Both the position numbers and the translations under genes were made by a program. From NCBI RefSeq assembly GCF_905475345.1, contig NC_066586.1, positions 6,110,900-6,174,899 of the forward strand: a DNA stretch of 64,000 nt. Direction: 5' to 3'. How positions within the stretch are numbered: position 1 is the stretch's first letter; every line of letters starts with the position of its first letter. This DNA comes from Vespula vulgaris (lineage: Eukaryota; Arthropoda; Insecta; Hymenoptera; Vespidae). The notes below the pieces were generated by a model, which saw only the letters and a list, made by a program, of their open reading frames with translations, did not search any database and was not told the origin of the DNA. Below are positions 1 to 15,700 of the stretch, piece after piece.

Positions 1-1414
1 GATCGTTATTTTCTATATCTCTCTTCGATAAATAGAGAAAAACTCACCAACGATGAAAACTGCTGTAACGAAGAGGAAAAATAGCAAGAGGGGGGAAAAG
101 AAAGGAGACATCACACGTTTCATGCTTCTTGGCTGTTTCCTCCTCTCTCTCGATCACTTCGTTTCAATCATATCGCGAAAGCGACCGATCGATTAAACGT
201 AACTTAAAATCATATTGAAAAACTCAGGTCCGTGATGTTCCCGCCTATCTTTTCGGGCGCGTGCACGCATTCACCGATGACAAGTAGTAAAGAGAACGGC
301 TGAACGCGCACTGAGACGAGGCCTCTTCTCCTACGTTCCTTTCCTATGAAAGACACCCTCTTTTTCCACCCCGCGAACACCCTTTCCAACAACCTTACAC
401 CCTCTCGCACAACTAGAGTTTCCTGCGTAAACCACTCGTGGCGCTTCCCCTTCGAATATCAAATTTATTCTTTCCTTCCAATCAGCATATCTGTTATCGG
501 ATTAAATCGGAAAAGATTGTAATTATTTTATCATAAAATTGTATCCCTTCCATTTATTTCGAAGTATAACTTATAAATTTGATATACACATCGATCCTGA
601 AATTATTTAATTTCTTTTTATGTCTTTTCGATCGATTGTTCATATGCACATAGCTTTAATTTAACAAATTGTTTATATGGACTGATAATAATATTGTAAT
701 TTTGTCGAACAAGTTGAAAAAATTCTCCACACATTTCACGATGTAATAAGGTGTAAAAAGAAATTCAACTCGAATTTAAAAGGGAATGAAGGAAAGTGAT
801 TTGATGTTTTGATAAAAAGGAAGCTAAATTTGAACATATTGTGTGAAAAGCCTTATTTATACCAGTGTAATTTTTACTACAAGTGTTCTTTTTTTTTTCA
901 AATAATACAAACATTTAAAATTATAAATAATCGAATGATCACTCGCGTGTGAACATATAAAGACTTTTCGTACATGTACGTAAGGAATGTAGCCTATCAT
1001 CAGGAGAAAGGGGCCGCGTTTCTAATGTTCGTAATTTATTCTACACGCATGTATTAATGTTTTCCGTCGTTAGGGGCGCTCTCGCTAAAATTCATTCGGA
1101 CATTCAAACTCCAGGTGGCGCCTAATTCGGATTGATTTCGCTGTTTTTGGATTGATAATCGAATAATTTGAACGTTATTTTTATCGATATACGCGTCACA
1201 TATTTATTAGGAAGCTCTCTTTACGTTTTACATCAAGAGTCTTTGATTTATTGACACGATTATTAACAGAATCAAGTAAGTCAAATTTGAGACCACAAGT
1301 TCTCGTGACCTTTTTCATCTGTTCGAAATAAAAATGATTCAAACTATATAAACCTTCCATTGAAATGTATTTATTCACCACACGTGTTTGCTTTTTTTTC
1401 TTTCTTTCTTTCTT

Positions 1415-1451
<37 letters not shown>

Positions 1452-3784
1452 TTTCCTAAATAGCGACTCTAACTACTATGTATCCTCTTAATTTTATTAA
1501 TATGAAGCACGATAAGACTTTAATTTTGAAAATAAAAAGGAAACAGTTACTTTAAAAAGATATTTGATCTATCACACAAACAAAGAATCAAATACATACA
1601 TATTCCATTGTCAATGGTTTATATGAAATACGTTTCTAATAGAAATTTTATCTATAACGGCGTGTCATAATCGTTTATTATAAAGAATTATTGAGACACG
1701 CCCCCGCCCCCACCCTCTCGTTGCATACATTTTACTTTAATATTTTAATCAATCTATTGCATAGGAATCCATTCAGGACTTAAACGTTACAATGGAACAT
1801 CATCTCAGTTACTTTAGAATTACAAACATTTAATCGTATGGTGTATTGTTATGATTATGGTAATTATATTATTTACTGTACACGATCGTTGATATTTCGT
1901 AATGACGGGTCTACGTTTTTGTATATTTTACTACTAATTATTCATTGTGATAAGACGCGCTATAAATAATTATCTAGGATCCTTCTTGCACGTTTCTTTA
2001 CGTTATAACGCAAACGATGGCAAATTTACTTAACTGCAAAATTCAATTTTACAGCTATATATATATATATATGTATGTATGTATATATATATATGTTTGT
2101 GTGTGTATGTGTATGTATATATCAAATGCAATATATTACAAACAAGTCGGATTCCAAGTCATTCGTTTAATAGAAGACAAAATGGCGTAATAAATAAATA
2201 CGACCAAAGTGTCTCCCTGGCTGAATAATAGTATTTATGATATACTTTGGAAAAACAACGTTGTGTAAAAAAGTACATTTCTCTTAAACAAAAAAAAAAG
2301 AAATTCATGTTTTCGCGCGCTATAATTACCTTAAAAACGTGCACGCGTAGTAAAATGCGTCATAATTAATGTTAAATTGATAAAGGAAAGATTCATTAAT
2401 TTTTCAAAACTCGAATGACACGCTTTAAACTAGTTTCTAATTAAGAACAAGTGAAGAAAAATAAAAATGAATGAAAAAAAAGAATAAACACAATAAAATT
2501 ATATAACCTCGATATGAAAATGTTTTGTCAGACACGGTATACGCATAAATTCCAACTACATTTCATATCGTGTCTCTTGCATCGTTTCTACTCACAATTC
2601 GAATATAATTAATCGTCAAAGTTAAATTTACGATGCAATTGTAATAACATATATGTATATATAATATCTATATTATATTATATTAGGTATAATACAATAT
2701 AATATAATATATATAATACGTGTATGTGTATGTGTGTGTATATATATATGTGTGTATGTGTGTGTGTATACATATACATACATATATATATATATATATA
2801 CACACACACGTATGAGTTTAATAGTAACGACGATAAAACAAAACTTGTAGGTAGAGACGAATTGGAGACCAATTCGAAACAAAGTAACTTTTTATTCTTT
2901 TATACGGTGTCAATTCATACGAAATTATTGTGTGTTAAGTAGCTAAGTAGCGGTTACAAATGGTGGTCTTTATTTTGAAGATGTCAAATTTTCTTTACTC
3001 ACTATCGACTCATTGTATTACAGATCGTTCCTCGACTTGCGAAGAAAACCTTTCAATACTTTACACCAGTTTTATCTAAGTCGTCCTGTTTACTAAATGT
3101 TATTATTTCATTTCGATCGCATTGCACGCAGGGATATCGGCTACATAAACGAGGAACATGTATAATAAATATTTGAATAAGAGTTGATACTTACAAGTAG
3201 TATGAAGTAGTAGAATGCAGAGTACATATAATATAGCAGCAGCCATAAAAAGTATCTACTACACACAAGAGTTTTTTATTACACTCACACACAAACTTTC
3301 GATCTTACATTTTCTCTCTACGCTTTCTCGCACACAAGCATAAACATACACTCTCGCTCTCTTTCTTTCTCTCTCTCGCTCGCTCTCTCTCTCTCTCTTC
3401 TTTCGCTCTCTCTTTCTCTCTCTCTATCTATCTCTCTCGCTCTCTCTTTCTCTCATATTCTCTGCTTCTCTCTCATGCAATATTTTCCTTCTCTTTCCCT
3501 CGTTCTACCCCATCTTTCTACGTTTTCTTTTTTTTTCATCTATTTCAAACACTAATTTCTTTTCATCGTCATCATCTTTTAGCATCGTCATCTTTTCACA
3601 ATCGAAAAAGGATATTTATTATTACCTCTCAAAGTACGATCACTGTCGACTATCAATGAACTTGCCAGTAACTGAATCACTTAGCAAGACATTCTTGCAA
3701 TTTGGATCAGTCAAGTATTTGTTCACCATAACACAAACAATAGACTTTTCAAAATGTCCAACAATGTCTATTAACATCCTTTAG
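1..3784. other. Bruce 3' UTR and downstream intergenic DNA
   Basis: No convincing coding exon is seen. A minus-strand AATAAA lies at 3615-3620, 165 nt beyond the Bruce stop, and another at 3275-3280, so the Bruce 3' UTR probably ends at about 3.2-3.6 kb. The rest is AT-rich (TA and TG/CA microsatellites at about 2055-2130 and 2710-2810, a poly-T run at 1418-1446). A pyrimidine-rich CT tract fills 3340-3480. Confidence 0.6.
3340..3480. repeat. CT/TTTC pyrimidine-rich microsatellite
   Basis: The tract consists of interrupted CTCT and TTTC units over about 140 bases. It lies just downstream of the Bruce polyadenylation candidates, so on the Bruce strand it reads as a GA tract, probably outside or at the far end of the 3' UTR. 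Confidence 0.85.
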
Positions 3785-6700
3785 CTATTCACACACTTTT
3801 GAAACCATCTTCTCCATTTCAACATCCGTGTCGATATCGTGATGTACATGGTTACTGGCACTGGTGTTGCTAATGGGGACGATAGTATTACTTATCGATG
3901 TAGTCAGTGTGGTAGCGGGACCTACTGACGAAGGTGGTGTACTGGGTGTACCCGGAGTCCCAGATAATTCAATAGGCGAGCCCGGAGATGGAAGCGGTTC
4001 GATCAAATCTTCTAAACCTTCGGGTGTTGGCAGTTTGTTCAACTCTTCTCTCAATAATCTATAATGCCTCTAAAAAATATATTCGTCATATTTAATATAA
4101 TACATTTTTGCAACCTTTCACGATGACAATAAGAGACGTTAATGTTATCAATAATTTGTATTAACAAATACATATATTGATAATATACTTACCCTCAAAG
4201 CTAAAGCATTTAAAGAAATGGCAGGACCAAATCGACGATCCGATCCACGTAATTCCATATCCCTTATCCAACCTTCTAATTGCGCCACAATTTCATGTCT
4301 TTTTATCCAAAAGTGAGTGTGTATAACCTTTTATATTTACATAAGAGAGAATGTTAGATTTAATATAATTTGAATACAACATATACATTTAAAGAGCACG
4401 CGAAATCAGATAGTCCAAGTTTATACCTCTTTGAAACAAGGGCATGGATTGCGAATTTGATCGAGCATCGCCCATTTAGCTGTAGCCTGACAAATATTCG
4501 CATTATACTCTTGACTAGATTGAGCTCCACTCGATGTACCTCGTGATCTCTCATACCCAGGCTCGTTAAAGTAAGGTTCTGACACCAGAATGAGCGACTG
4601 TATTGATACTAAAACCTAAATATAGAAAATTTAATTTTGCAACAAGGCATTAAAAAATTCACAGCATTAAGAATTATGGTTGATAAGAAAAATTACCTGA
4701 AGAAAGCTACTTGTATGTGCATTCCATTTCTCTTCTGGTCGTCCATGCCATGTATTAAGCACACTGAGGCACACTTTACCATCGTTATATAAATTAGGAT
4801 TAAAGCGTACAGTATGGCGACCAGTTGTTTCTAGATTTATTAGCATAGGACTATTTGGATAATCAGGAGGAAAATAGACATCAAATTCGAAACATCCATT
4901 TGCATAGGGCGTCTCTGCCGGTCCCGTTATAAGGACCTAAAAGTCAAATATTTGTTGTAATTACATAAATTTTATCTACATAAATGACAAAAGATATGAT
5001 ACACTATGTCGAAGATATATGTACATACATGTGTGTGTGTGGAATATAGAATGATTCAAATAATACCTTCATAACATCCAATCTATCAGCATCGCATCTA
5101 ACAAAAACACTACTACTATATGAAAGAGGTAAAGCAGTGGATAGAGTAACAGCTTCTTGGGCTAAACGCTTCATCCTCGTTGGATGACTTCTTTCGCCTG
5201 CCGCTCTCATATTCGATTCAAAATGATAAGATACTGCAAATTTATATCCACCACCATCTGTGTTTTCCGTGATCATTTCATACGTATCTGTAAACGAATA
5301 AATGAGAAGTAAAAATAGTTGTGGATAATATACAATTAATGCTTACATCTATATTTTATACTTACCGAATCGCAAATTTTTCATAACTTCTAAATAACGT
5401 TGCTCGACAGAGCGCAATGGTAATTCTGGAGCCGTGGGACTTGGTCCAGGTAAATCATCACCGATACTCGACAGTCTTGCTGTCGCATTTTGCACTATAA
5501 TAGCACTTTCCTGAATATCAGGAATTAAAGTCGCTAAACCCTCGTCTTGTTCCGTATCATCGGGGTATTTGGATACGCCTTTGGATTTGTTACCTCTTGT
5601 ACGATTAATTTTGTGCACATAAGTATCTACGCAAACTCTCATATTGGATAATAAAGATACGATAGATTGTTCGCCCAATCTTGCGACTCTTGGTAACAAA
5701 AGAGGAGCTAATTGAGTGGATAAAGCCATAGCTCTTAAAAGTTGTAAAACTGCACGGTAAAGAGGAATGTGTCTTGCCATATCTAAAACTGAATCATTTC
5801 GTAGATACGAAGACAATGCTGGAAGTAAACAAGATCGTGCCAGAAGGTCGGGGAATGTTGCTGGTAATTCTCTTTGAGGTTGACTTCCAGAACCAATATA
5901 ACTTGCTAAAACTTGAACCAAAACAGTAACGTGTTCCTCTTCGGATCGTTGCCGTAATAAAGCTTGCTCCACGTTCCACGACTGTTGAGTCGAGCCCGTA
6001 CCAAATCCAGTACCCTTAGCCCAATACAAATGCGAGTTATCGTCACTTCGACCTCCAGTTTGGCCTAATTTCTGTTCCAAACCATCATTATGGCCAGTTT
6101 GATGAGTGAAAATAGCCAAACAGTTCAATAAGAGAAGCATAGCTCCGACATCGATTGTAGTTCTTCTTAAAAGTAAGCCGTCATCCGTGGTTGGAGGTGT
6201 AGCGTCGAGTAATTGTTTTAAAACTTGGAATGGTAAAGTTGGTAAGGAAGCAGCTAGCGGTGACGTTAGGACATCGCCACCTTCACCGTCGTCCGAAACG
6301 CCTAATGCAAGACGCAATAGACATTGCGCCCTTTTCCTATCTCTTAATAACACTTCTGCATATCCCGGTAGTCTTAAGAATAAACCAAAAGCAGCGAGAG
6401 AGTGTGGTGGTACGTAAGGAGCTGGAGATACTGCTCTTGGCGAACACGTAGTCGTATCTTCCTCTAAATCAGCATAAATCTCATCCGAAGTTTCAAATTT
6501 TACCCAATCTGCATCAGTTTCTTCCGGCGATGGTGACTTTTCTGTGAAAGGTAATGGCCTACCAGGATCTGGATAGACTAATGGAAGATGACATGCTAAT
6601 ACTGCCAAACCACCACCGGTACTAAATACGTCCAGAGAACTTTCTATACTCCTGTAATTTAGTAACTCGCTGTCGCTTTGTTTCGTTACATCTTCTGTAA

Positions 6701-9700
6701 GCACAAATTATATAAAATTCATATGTGTAATATTCATTTAATTTTAATCTAAGCTTTCCTTTTTTATTTTTACCTTTGGAGTCTTTGTTACGTTGCTTTA
6801 ATATTAAATGTAAACAAGGCTCGGATATTCCACTATCTTCGGCAATTGCAAGAAGTTGAGCAATGGTTAATTGTGGTGGCAGAGGTGTATTCGGACGTGA
6901 TGAATGTATCAAATACTGTTGGTTTGTGGTATTCGTCGAATTAGTCTGCGCAGTAGTATTTGCTGGTTTGGTTGTTGTAGTCGGTGTAGCATCTGTTAAG
7001 AAATTGCCAAAATCATTACGTACAAACTTTATAATGTCGTGAATAATATATTTTCTTTGATTATCCGTAACTCGAAAATTAAGGATACAGGATATTAATA
7101 CATACCAGTACTTAAACGTGACTTTCGTATCACAGGCCCACGAGCTTGTGACCTATTGGATGCTTCTTTCGCTCTTTTGTCTTTTGCTGTATTTCCTGCA
7201 GCTACGCTAAGGGTATCGACTACCAATGCCATGCCTGATTCCCATAATTCTCGAGAACGATTAGTTCCACTTGTGCTTGCTTCGTTTCCTTTATAAGTAT
7301 TTGGTAGTAATAATAAAAGCCAAGTACCTATTTAAGAATATAAAAATAATCGACTAACAAAAAGGATTTTATATATTATTTTCAATTATCACGTAGATTA
7401 TTTAAATGATCTTACCAGACACTTGTTGAAGTATATCCGCTACCGTCGATTGTGTAGACATATAAAGCAATTGATGATAATGTCCAAGAGGATACGCCGG
7501 ATGTGGAGGCATCGATGGTGTATTTTGATTCGCGGTAGTATTGGAAGCTTTCATAGGTGCCTCAGAAGACACAGATACCAATACTTTTTCACCCTCCAGA
7601 AGTAATTGTAAAATCAATCTTCTCGTGAAGCCAGAAATACCGTGTAGATATCGTAAATCTGACCATAAAGAAAAAAAAAATTATCTCTTATATTAAACAC
7701 ATGTCATATTATTTCATACAAGTATTAAAACATAGAAATATAAGAAATGTAACGTGCATAAGATACTTACTGGACGTTATTCGCTGTTGTGAGATAACAT
7801 CCATAAGAAGTTCTGCGAGTAATTTTTGATTCGCACGATGGCACCAACAACATCTGGATAGGAATTTGATCATAGCACTTTCCAAAGATGCATAAGACAA
7901 ATTCGTTTTGGAACATCTGTGATAAATTATAGTTCATTTTAGAAAATGTTAATTTTTTTTTTTAATATCTAACATAGATATAAGGATAACGATTTACCTC
8001 ATAGAAGACACAGATGGATTTTCAATAGGACGATTACTGAGAAGAGATAAAAGAGGCAACCAAAATCCACGACCTTCCGTTCCAAGCCAATCACGCATTC
8101 TACCCTCTGAACAGACGAGCGTTAAAAACTCTAACACCATTGCTATGCTTTCTGGATCCGTCATGCTTAAACCACCTGTATAATCAAAATTATGCAGCAA
8201 GATCTTTTAACGAATAATCGAAGAAAACAATACGTTTATAAATATAAGCATACATTGTGCTTACCTGAATGATTGTTCGAAGAACAAGAAGTTTCTGCAG
8301 TTTTATCATTATCCGTTATGCTCGAGTTTCCTGAAGATTTGTTCTGATAACTTTGTTCCGTCAATGTTTTATTTTGACATTGCTTTGATTTCTCCGAATT
8401 ACAAAAATCTTAAACGATAGAAAATTTACCTTTAATATTCGACGTCATTAATATTTCATTGTTTAAATCAACGACATAACGAAATAAATATTACCAATAA
8501 TTGACGTAGTAAGTAATGCTGGTAATCCAGAATCAATTAATTGTTGGATACCAGGTGGAGATCGTGCAGTTGCAGCTACAGTCAGTAATTGACCCTCTGT
8601 TAAATCTAAACGTTTATATTCTGGTAGTACGAACCGGCAATACCATTCTTCAGTATCAATTTCACAATTTCTACCATCTGTTCTTCTCTTACATTCTTTG
8701 CGATCATCTGATATCGATGCAGAATGATCTGTTGCCAAATTTGGAACCAATATTCGTACTCTTTGTAAAAGTAATGGAAACAAAGATGGTCTCACGTAAC
8801 AGAATGCACAGAGAGTAGAATCGATCGATTGCTTCAAGGCGGAATTTGCTCCCAGTGTTAAAGTCCATTTATACAAAGCACTATTAACAAAATATATTTA
8901 ATGTTAACGTAATATTTATTTTGATTTATTTATATTAAAAAAAAAAGAAAGAAAGAAAGAAAGAAAATTGAGACAAGTGAACTAACTTACTTAAAAAGAT
9001 CATCGGTTAAAAGAATTTGTAAATTATAATTGAGATTTTGTTGCTGATGTGCTTTCCAAATTATTGATGAAACACAATGGATATATACTGTTGGTGAAGT
9101 AACAGGGTTAGGATTAGAGCTAGTACTCGAATGAGATACTCCATTTACAGCAGTTGTATGAAGCCAGGAAAGTACTGCTGACATGCGAGCTTCAGTACTA
9201 GAATCTTGGATAGAACAAAGCTGTTGGAGTAATTCAACTACCAATTGAATAGCCGATGTTTCTTGTGTTGCTGCAGTTCCTGTAGATGTATATTAATGAA
9301 CAGTTTAGTACAGTATAGTTATTTGAATTAAATATCGAGTTAAACAAGTATTTTAATAGGGGAAAATAAAGAATGTACCCAACCCGTTAAGTAATAGTAC
9401 CTTGAAAGAAAGGAGTAGACCTGTTGTTGAGTAAAAGACCAATGAGACGAAGTCCAAGCTCTCGAGAATGTAAGCCTAGCTGCAATAGAACCCTTTCCAA
9501 GTCGGGAGTAAATAAAGATGGTGCTGGGAGCAACAGAAGATTGCAACATGCCTCGACAAGGCCTTGAACCGAAGCTGCAGAATTAAGTACTTCAGCAACC
9601 AGTTCGCTGTTCGGAGTGCTTACGGATAAACACTGATGTAACAATCGCAACCATCCCAAGCTAGAGAATATTACGAAATGTTTCTTTAGATTTTTGTTTT

Positions 9701-12700
9701 ATATAGTCGTGATAGATCATAATGCATCTAAATATTAAAATATGTTAAAAAAGCTTTTAATAGAGAGCAAACTCAAAAATGTATACCTTGTTTTTGTAAG
9801 TTGTTCTTCATCCACAGAATCATTATTCGTCTTAATTTCACCGAATGCTGTTGTGCCTAATAATCTTATTTGACTTAAATTAATATTAGTAGAATCACGT
9901 GGTTTGTATAGTCTTATAAGAACAGCAGTTGCTACTTCCGGTTGCGACAAAGTCAGGCGTATGAACGTTAAGCCTGCTGTAGGCATTGGAGGACAAACAG
10001 GTATCAAAGGGCTGTTACTTTCTCTTGAAATTTCAAGCGCCACGGCCGACGGACATGCTATTTAAAATAAATTTTAATGAAATTATTTAACAACAACGAT
10101 AACAACAACGATAATGATGATGATGATGATGATCATATATGAAAATAACTATAATTTATATCGCTATGTCTCTTGATATTATTATCTCGCAACTTACTTG
10201 CTAACGATGTAAGATGTGGCTGAAGTTCCACTTTTCTCAAAAGTATGGCACAAGGTAAAGTAATCGTAAGATCGTGCCAGGCTTCGTCTGGATAGAAATG
10301 ATATGACCAGGTGGCTGTTCTTGCTCGTCGATGAGGTGCAACACTTTGTATAAGAACGTCAGCTGGTTGTACAGTTGGATTCAGCCAAGGTATAGTTCCC
10401 AATGGTGCAAAGTTTAATAAACCATCTTCGTAAGATTCTAATGTATTAACAGTTTTCTTGCTACTCGAAGAAGACGCTGGTGTTACATTTGCTGCATTCG
10501 ATAAGTGCTCCATTACTAATGCAATTACACCAGGAGACGACGAACTGTTATTATTACTCATGCTTGATTTTACTAGATTTTCACCAAGCACTTTTACACC
10601 ATCCATCCTGGTAAATAACGATAGTGATGTTTCATTATCTAGAACTTTTATGATATACCAAAAAAGTGGTTCTGATAATTGCATAACACCTAATTGACGA
10701 TCCAATTCGGTTTCTGGGCATGCTGTAATAAAATGAAAAATGATTACGTCGTTCTAAAATTTATTATACATCAGAGAAAATCAAAACCGTATAGATACTT
10801 ACACGACGATAAATATTTATAGAGGGGATTAAGAACAAGAGATGGATTACTAGCTTTTCTCATAAGAATAGTCAGAAGTTGAAAGGTCGCGTCTAATATC
10901 GAAGCTGGATCTCCAAGCTCCGTAGCTGCTCCTGTTCCAGCATTTTCTCCTAAAAGCATAACTAGAGAAGAACCACTACTATAACCAAGAGCTCCTAACA
11001 ATCGCATCATGGTAGGTTCGTGTTGCAACACTATAAAAAAAAACAGAGATTAATTGTAACAAATAGATTTATAAAATTAATTAGTATAATAATATTCGTC
11101 GATATACAAATGATATAATTTATGATTACCAGTATCTGCAACGCAAGGTACGCGAGGTTTATTATTCGCAGCTTGTTGAAGACGAAGCGATGTCTGTTGT
11201 TCAGCAGCTTTGCTTTCGTCTGTTTGCGAAATATTCACTTCAACCTGTGGATCATTGCTGTTATTTCGTAGATTTATAGTTATTTCAGAATCCATATCCG
11301 ATGAACCATCTGGTCGAACTGGTCGTGCCTGAATTTATTAGAAATTCACATATGTACGAATATGCTTGATGAAATTAACTTATTTGAAAGAAAACACGTA
11401 CATTTGGCAGTGGCGTTTGAATAAATCGACACACTAATTTAATAAGTGCAACAACCAAAGTATCCCAAGATGCTGGACGACCTTGTTTTGCGTCACCACC
11501 AAGTACACAAGCAAATAGGCCTCCAAATCCGCCTGATTGATTAGCCAAATCAACAGCTCCACCACATTGAGCTCCAACTAAATTAAATAAAATAATTAAT
11601 CAAAATTTAATAATGTATAATGTATCAAATATATATATATATATGTATTTTTTTAAATTATATAAAATATAATACCTCCGGAACTTCGAACATATGTTGA
11701 AACCAATATTCCAACGCATTCAGATATACTCATTGCTGTTCCTAAATCAGTATTATCGAAGTTAAGATTAACAAGCGAAGTTATGAGCTTGCACTGGGCA
11801 TCTAAAGGACCTCTTCTGCAAACAAGAGCACCGCCTGGCTGTACAAGTTGATAAACTACCCATAGCAGAAGGTCTTTCAAGATGTTACCCAAAGTACTGC
11901 CAGGTGTTATTACATCACATCTCATTTCTAGTCTAACAAGAAAATCTTGAAGAGCCTGACATACTGTAGGACCAGCCTACAAAATTAATAAAAAGAATTA
12001 CATGAATTAACGATTAAAAAAAAAGGAAGAAAAAAAAAGAAAAGAAAACAATATATAGAATTTAATTTATGACCAACAAATCCTTTTCTTCATTTTTACT
12101 TTAAATCTTTAAATAAGTATGATAAAAAAAAAAATGATTCCTCTTGCACAACTAGAAACTTACCATAATATATTGTTTGTCCATAGTATTTACGTTTAAT
12201 CCACTGCCAGATAATAGTCTAAGAAGCATAGGTCCTATATTACGCTCTTTGACGATACAGCTAGCCATACCACCATAGAACTCAGCAAGTGGTCTATTAT
12301 TCGTGTGTTCTGAACAATTCGTTTGCAATGGCTGATTACTTGCTAAGGTAAAACATTGTAAAGCAAGACACCACGCACGTAAAGAAACATCTGGATGCCT
12401 GGAAAATATATAAATTGCTATATAACATTGTATCATCGCGCCTGTAATAATTCTATAATAAATAACAACTTACCATGAAAGAGTCGATATGAGACTTGAA
12501 ATAGATGCGGAGCTTAATGGAATTACAGGTGTTAAAAATGGATCAAATCGAGTGGTTGAATTAGATTGTTCAGGAGCAGCATCTAAGTTCAATGTTAACC
12601 ATAACTGAAGTACAAGTTCCAAATTTGTTCTTGCATTCTGTTTAAATAATTAGATTAATTTAATAAATTTTATAATAAAATTAAATAGTTAAATTAATTT

Positions 12701-15700
12701 CTTTGGTATATCGCAGGAAAAAAAAAAGATGAATACAATTGTCTATTATACTTGCAACTAACCTGTAGATATAAATCTGTGAAAATTCTATCAAAGCATC
12801 TAGTTAACATCGATAAACTAGAAGGAGTAGAATCTGATAAATTCCAAACTTCTTGTCCTCTATCTGTCCAAGAAGCATCTGTACGTTGTGATGCTTGTTG
12901 ACAGAAACGATTCGTTTCCGTTGGAACCTACAATTACATTAATCTTATAGGAAATATTACATTAAAATTTATATACAGAATATATACAATATATAATAAT
13001 TATCTCTTAACGCATAAACGAATAATAAACATACATGTATCGTTGAATTTATGCTATGAGGTAAATTGTACATTCCAAGAGTAGACAATATTCTTAAAGA
13101 AATTTCTACGCTCATCTCAACTCCATATTCCAATCTTTCATCCATTGCCAAGGAAATACTGCTAAAAATATAATATTAATATATATGATATAGATTCGAG
13201 TGAAATTTATATAGACATGTGACGAGAACAGAAGTGAAAAAGAAAATATAAAAGGAAGTACCCTGAACTGGCTGAAGTTAATATTTTAGAAACTGTACTG
13301 CCTTTTTTTAACATATTTTTCCCGCGTTCGAATATATCATCTAAGAAATCTTCAAGTTCACTGTCATCAGATTCCAAAAGCGAAGGCAGAAAACCATTAG
13401 ATTTTGGTGCTGTAGCTGATGTTACCACAATACTATCTTGAACATCCTCATCCCCATCACCTTCAGCAAATCCTTCATCGTTACCTAAAGTAACTGTAGA
13501 ATTACTTGTTCCGGGTGGACCTACTGAATCCTCCTCGGTTGTTCGAGTTTCGTCTACCGATTCAAAATTATCTTCAGACGGACTTCCTTCGTGAGTGGAA
13601 CAAGGTCTTGGATATAATCGTCCTCCTATAAAATAGGTTTTGTATACATATAAATATAACAAATAGGAAAGAATTGTTAGATAAATTAACAGAAGAAGTT
13701 ACAAACACGAATAATTATTTAACGCTACTAAACTTGGAAATAAGCGATATATTTATACCTTCTAATAAATCCTGTAGGAGACATGATACAGCATGTGATG
13801 ACCAGGCAGCATCGGATGCACCCGTTGCCAATCTGACTAACTTTAAGAGCTGTTCTTCGGTCATAAGTTCGCACAAACTAATTGCAGGACGTGTGGATAC
13901 CACTAGCCTAGCGACTACCTAAGTGCGACAATTCATAAATTTAATTATAAAGCATATAACGGAAAAGCAGAATTAATGATCGTATAATTGACATGTGAAA
14001 TACTAATTAAATGCCTTAATGATCAAATGACATTGATAGTACAGTATTAAGCAGTAATACAAATCCAAAGTTGTTTTAAACTAATTTGAAATTTAATATA
14101 AGAAGTCTCTTGTTAATTTACGCTTGTATTTTATATTCAATATTAATTAAATAGAATTTATATTGCTGCATACTATAATTACAACATGAATAAATAGAAA
14201 ATAGAAAGAAAATTAACATTTAATAGCTATCGTCTTACCTTACATGCTAGCAGGAACATGTCCACATTAGAAGCATTATGTAAAATAAGAGCTACAAGAC
14301 CGCGAGCCACTGGTAAAACACTTTGATAAGGTAGATTGGTCATATATTCAATTTCCAAATCTACGTCTCCTTTACTGCAAATACAGTATAAAATTAATTA
14401 AAAACTCATATCTTAGCGATCATTAATACTTACATCGTGCAAATGAAGACAAAGTAACGTACCTTGTACTAGGTTGTGATTGACTTCGTGAACTACGAGG
14501 AACGTGTTGTATTTCATTTTTTCTCATACTAAGAACATCCTTGAGATGTTTAGTAGAGTGTTGTTTCAAGGTTTTTTTGAAAAATCTTTCTTGAGATTTT
14601 AATGTTGCTTCCATTTTACTGTATAAAGTAGCAGGCTGAGGAGAAAGCGGTGTCCAAGCCTGTAACGAGATATTACTTTAAATTTATAGAACTATACTTT
14701 GTATATTAATATATATGGAACATGTATATATACATACTTGTGAAAATGCATGGAAAGCTTTTTTTGCTTGTTCTATTTCCTGAAGATGTTGTTTACGATG
14801 CATAAGACGTTTTTGCAATTTTTTACGATAACTACGAGAAGCTGACGAACGAGTAGCATTTACATACTTCCGTTGCATTGCAGACTCTCCTTGAATAAAT
14901 TCCCAGCGAGAAAAAGTACCTATTTGGATCAAGAATAAAATCATTTTTATTAAATTGGAATATATACTGAAATATATTCAATATAGATTTATATTGTAAC
15001 AATTTCGAAAGTACTTTGTTCTTTATTTTTCTCCTGATTATCTTCAGAACAGGATGGCGGAGTAGCTGTTGTATCTAAGCATACAGATAGAAATAGGAGA
15101 ACCCAACCAATAAGGGTTGTATCCAGTTGAACAGGATTTGGTATCTGAGTATTTGACAATGGAGCCAATAATATGCCTAATGTACGAACCATTGCATCTA
15201 TTACCGAGGATTTATTACCTCCAGCAATTAATGATTTACGACCAAGAAACGTTAATAAAATAAATACTCTGAAAGAGATAAAAAATTTTCAATGTTATAT
15301 GTTATAAATTTATAAATAAATATTTTTTTAACGACTAAATCATCGGTTTACATCTTACCTGTCTTGAGGAAAAATTTGTGTAGATGTAGAAGAATAAAGA
15401 TTGATTAAAGTATTGGACAAAAAATTGCCCCACCAAGGTTGATGACCCGCCATACGAGCAAGAAGCGCAGCCGCATGAAGTTGCAACCGTGGTGCTGGTG
15501 TAACAACGCAAATTGAATGGAAAAATTTTTCACAGGTAGATGGTGTAAAAACCTCGCACAAAGACATTGGTATCTGAATAATAAAAGTAAAGGAATAGAT
15601 ATGAAATTATTTGACGAAACTTATCGTTTTCGAAAATTAACGTTACATACGCTAGGAACAGGTCCAATTTCATATACGGTGTAAAGAAGAATATCGAGTA

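Larger units (their letters stand above)
3785..12927 (-). other. Bruce: Bruce exon map, C-terminal half (exons 29-52)
   Basis: Coding exons in transcription order, given low..high: 12763..12927, 12474..12637, 12164..12398, 11676..11976, 11402..11577, 11130..11328, 10803..11030, 10198..10722, 9787..10057, 9401..9660, 8991..9279, 8495..8880, 8265..8408, 7998..8175, 7771..7916, 7416..7658, 7106..7327, 6774..6992, 5366..6694, 5067..5287, 4697..4936, 4427..4615, 4193..4327, 3785..4069. All junctions are GT/AG and keep frame. The 1,329-nt exon at 5366-6694 codes for a helical, armadillo-like stretch just before the UBC. The small exon 8265..8408 is Ser/Asn/Lys-rich, of low complexity, and could be skipped in some transcripts, since skipping it keeps the frame (144 nt). 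Confidence 0.85.

Noticed and set aside
5349..6704. 451-codon frame as a separate intronless gene
   Set aside because: It is one internal Bruce exon (5366-6694) with acceptor and donor in phase with its neighbours.
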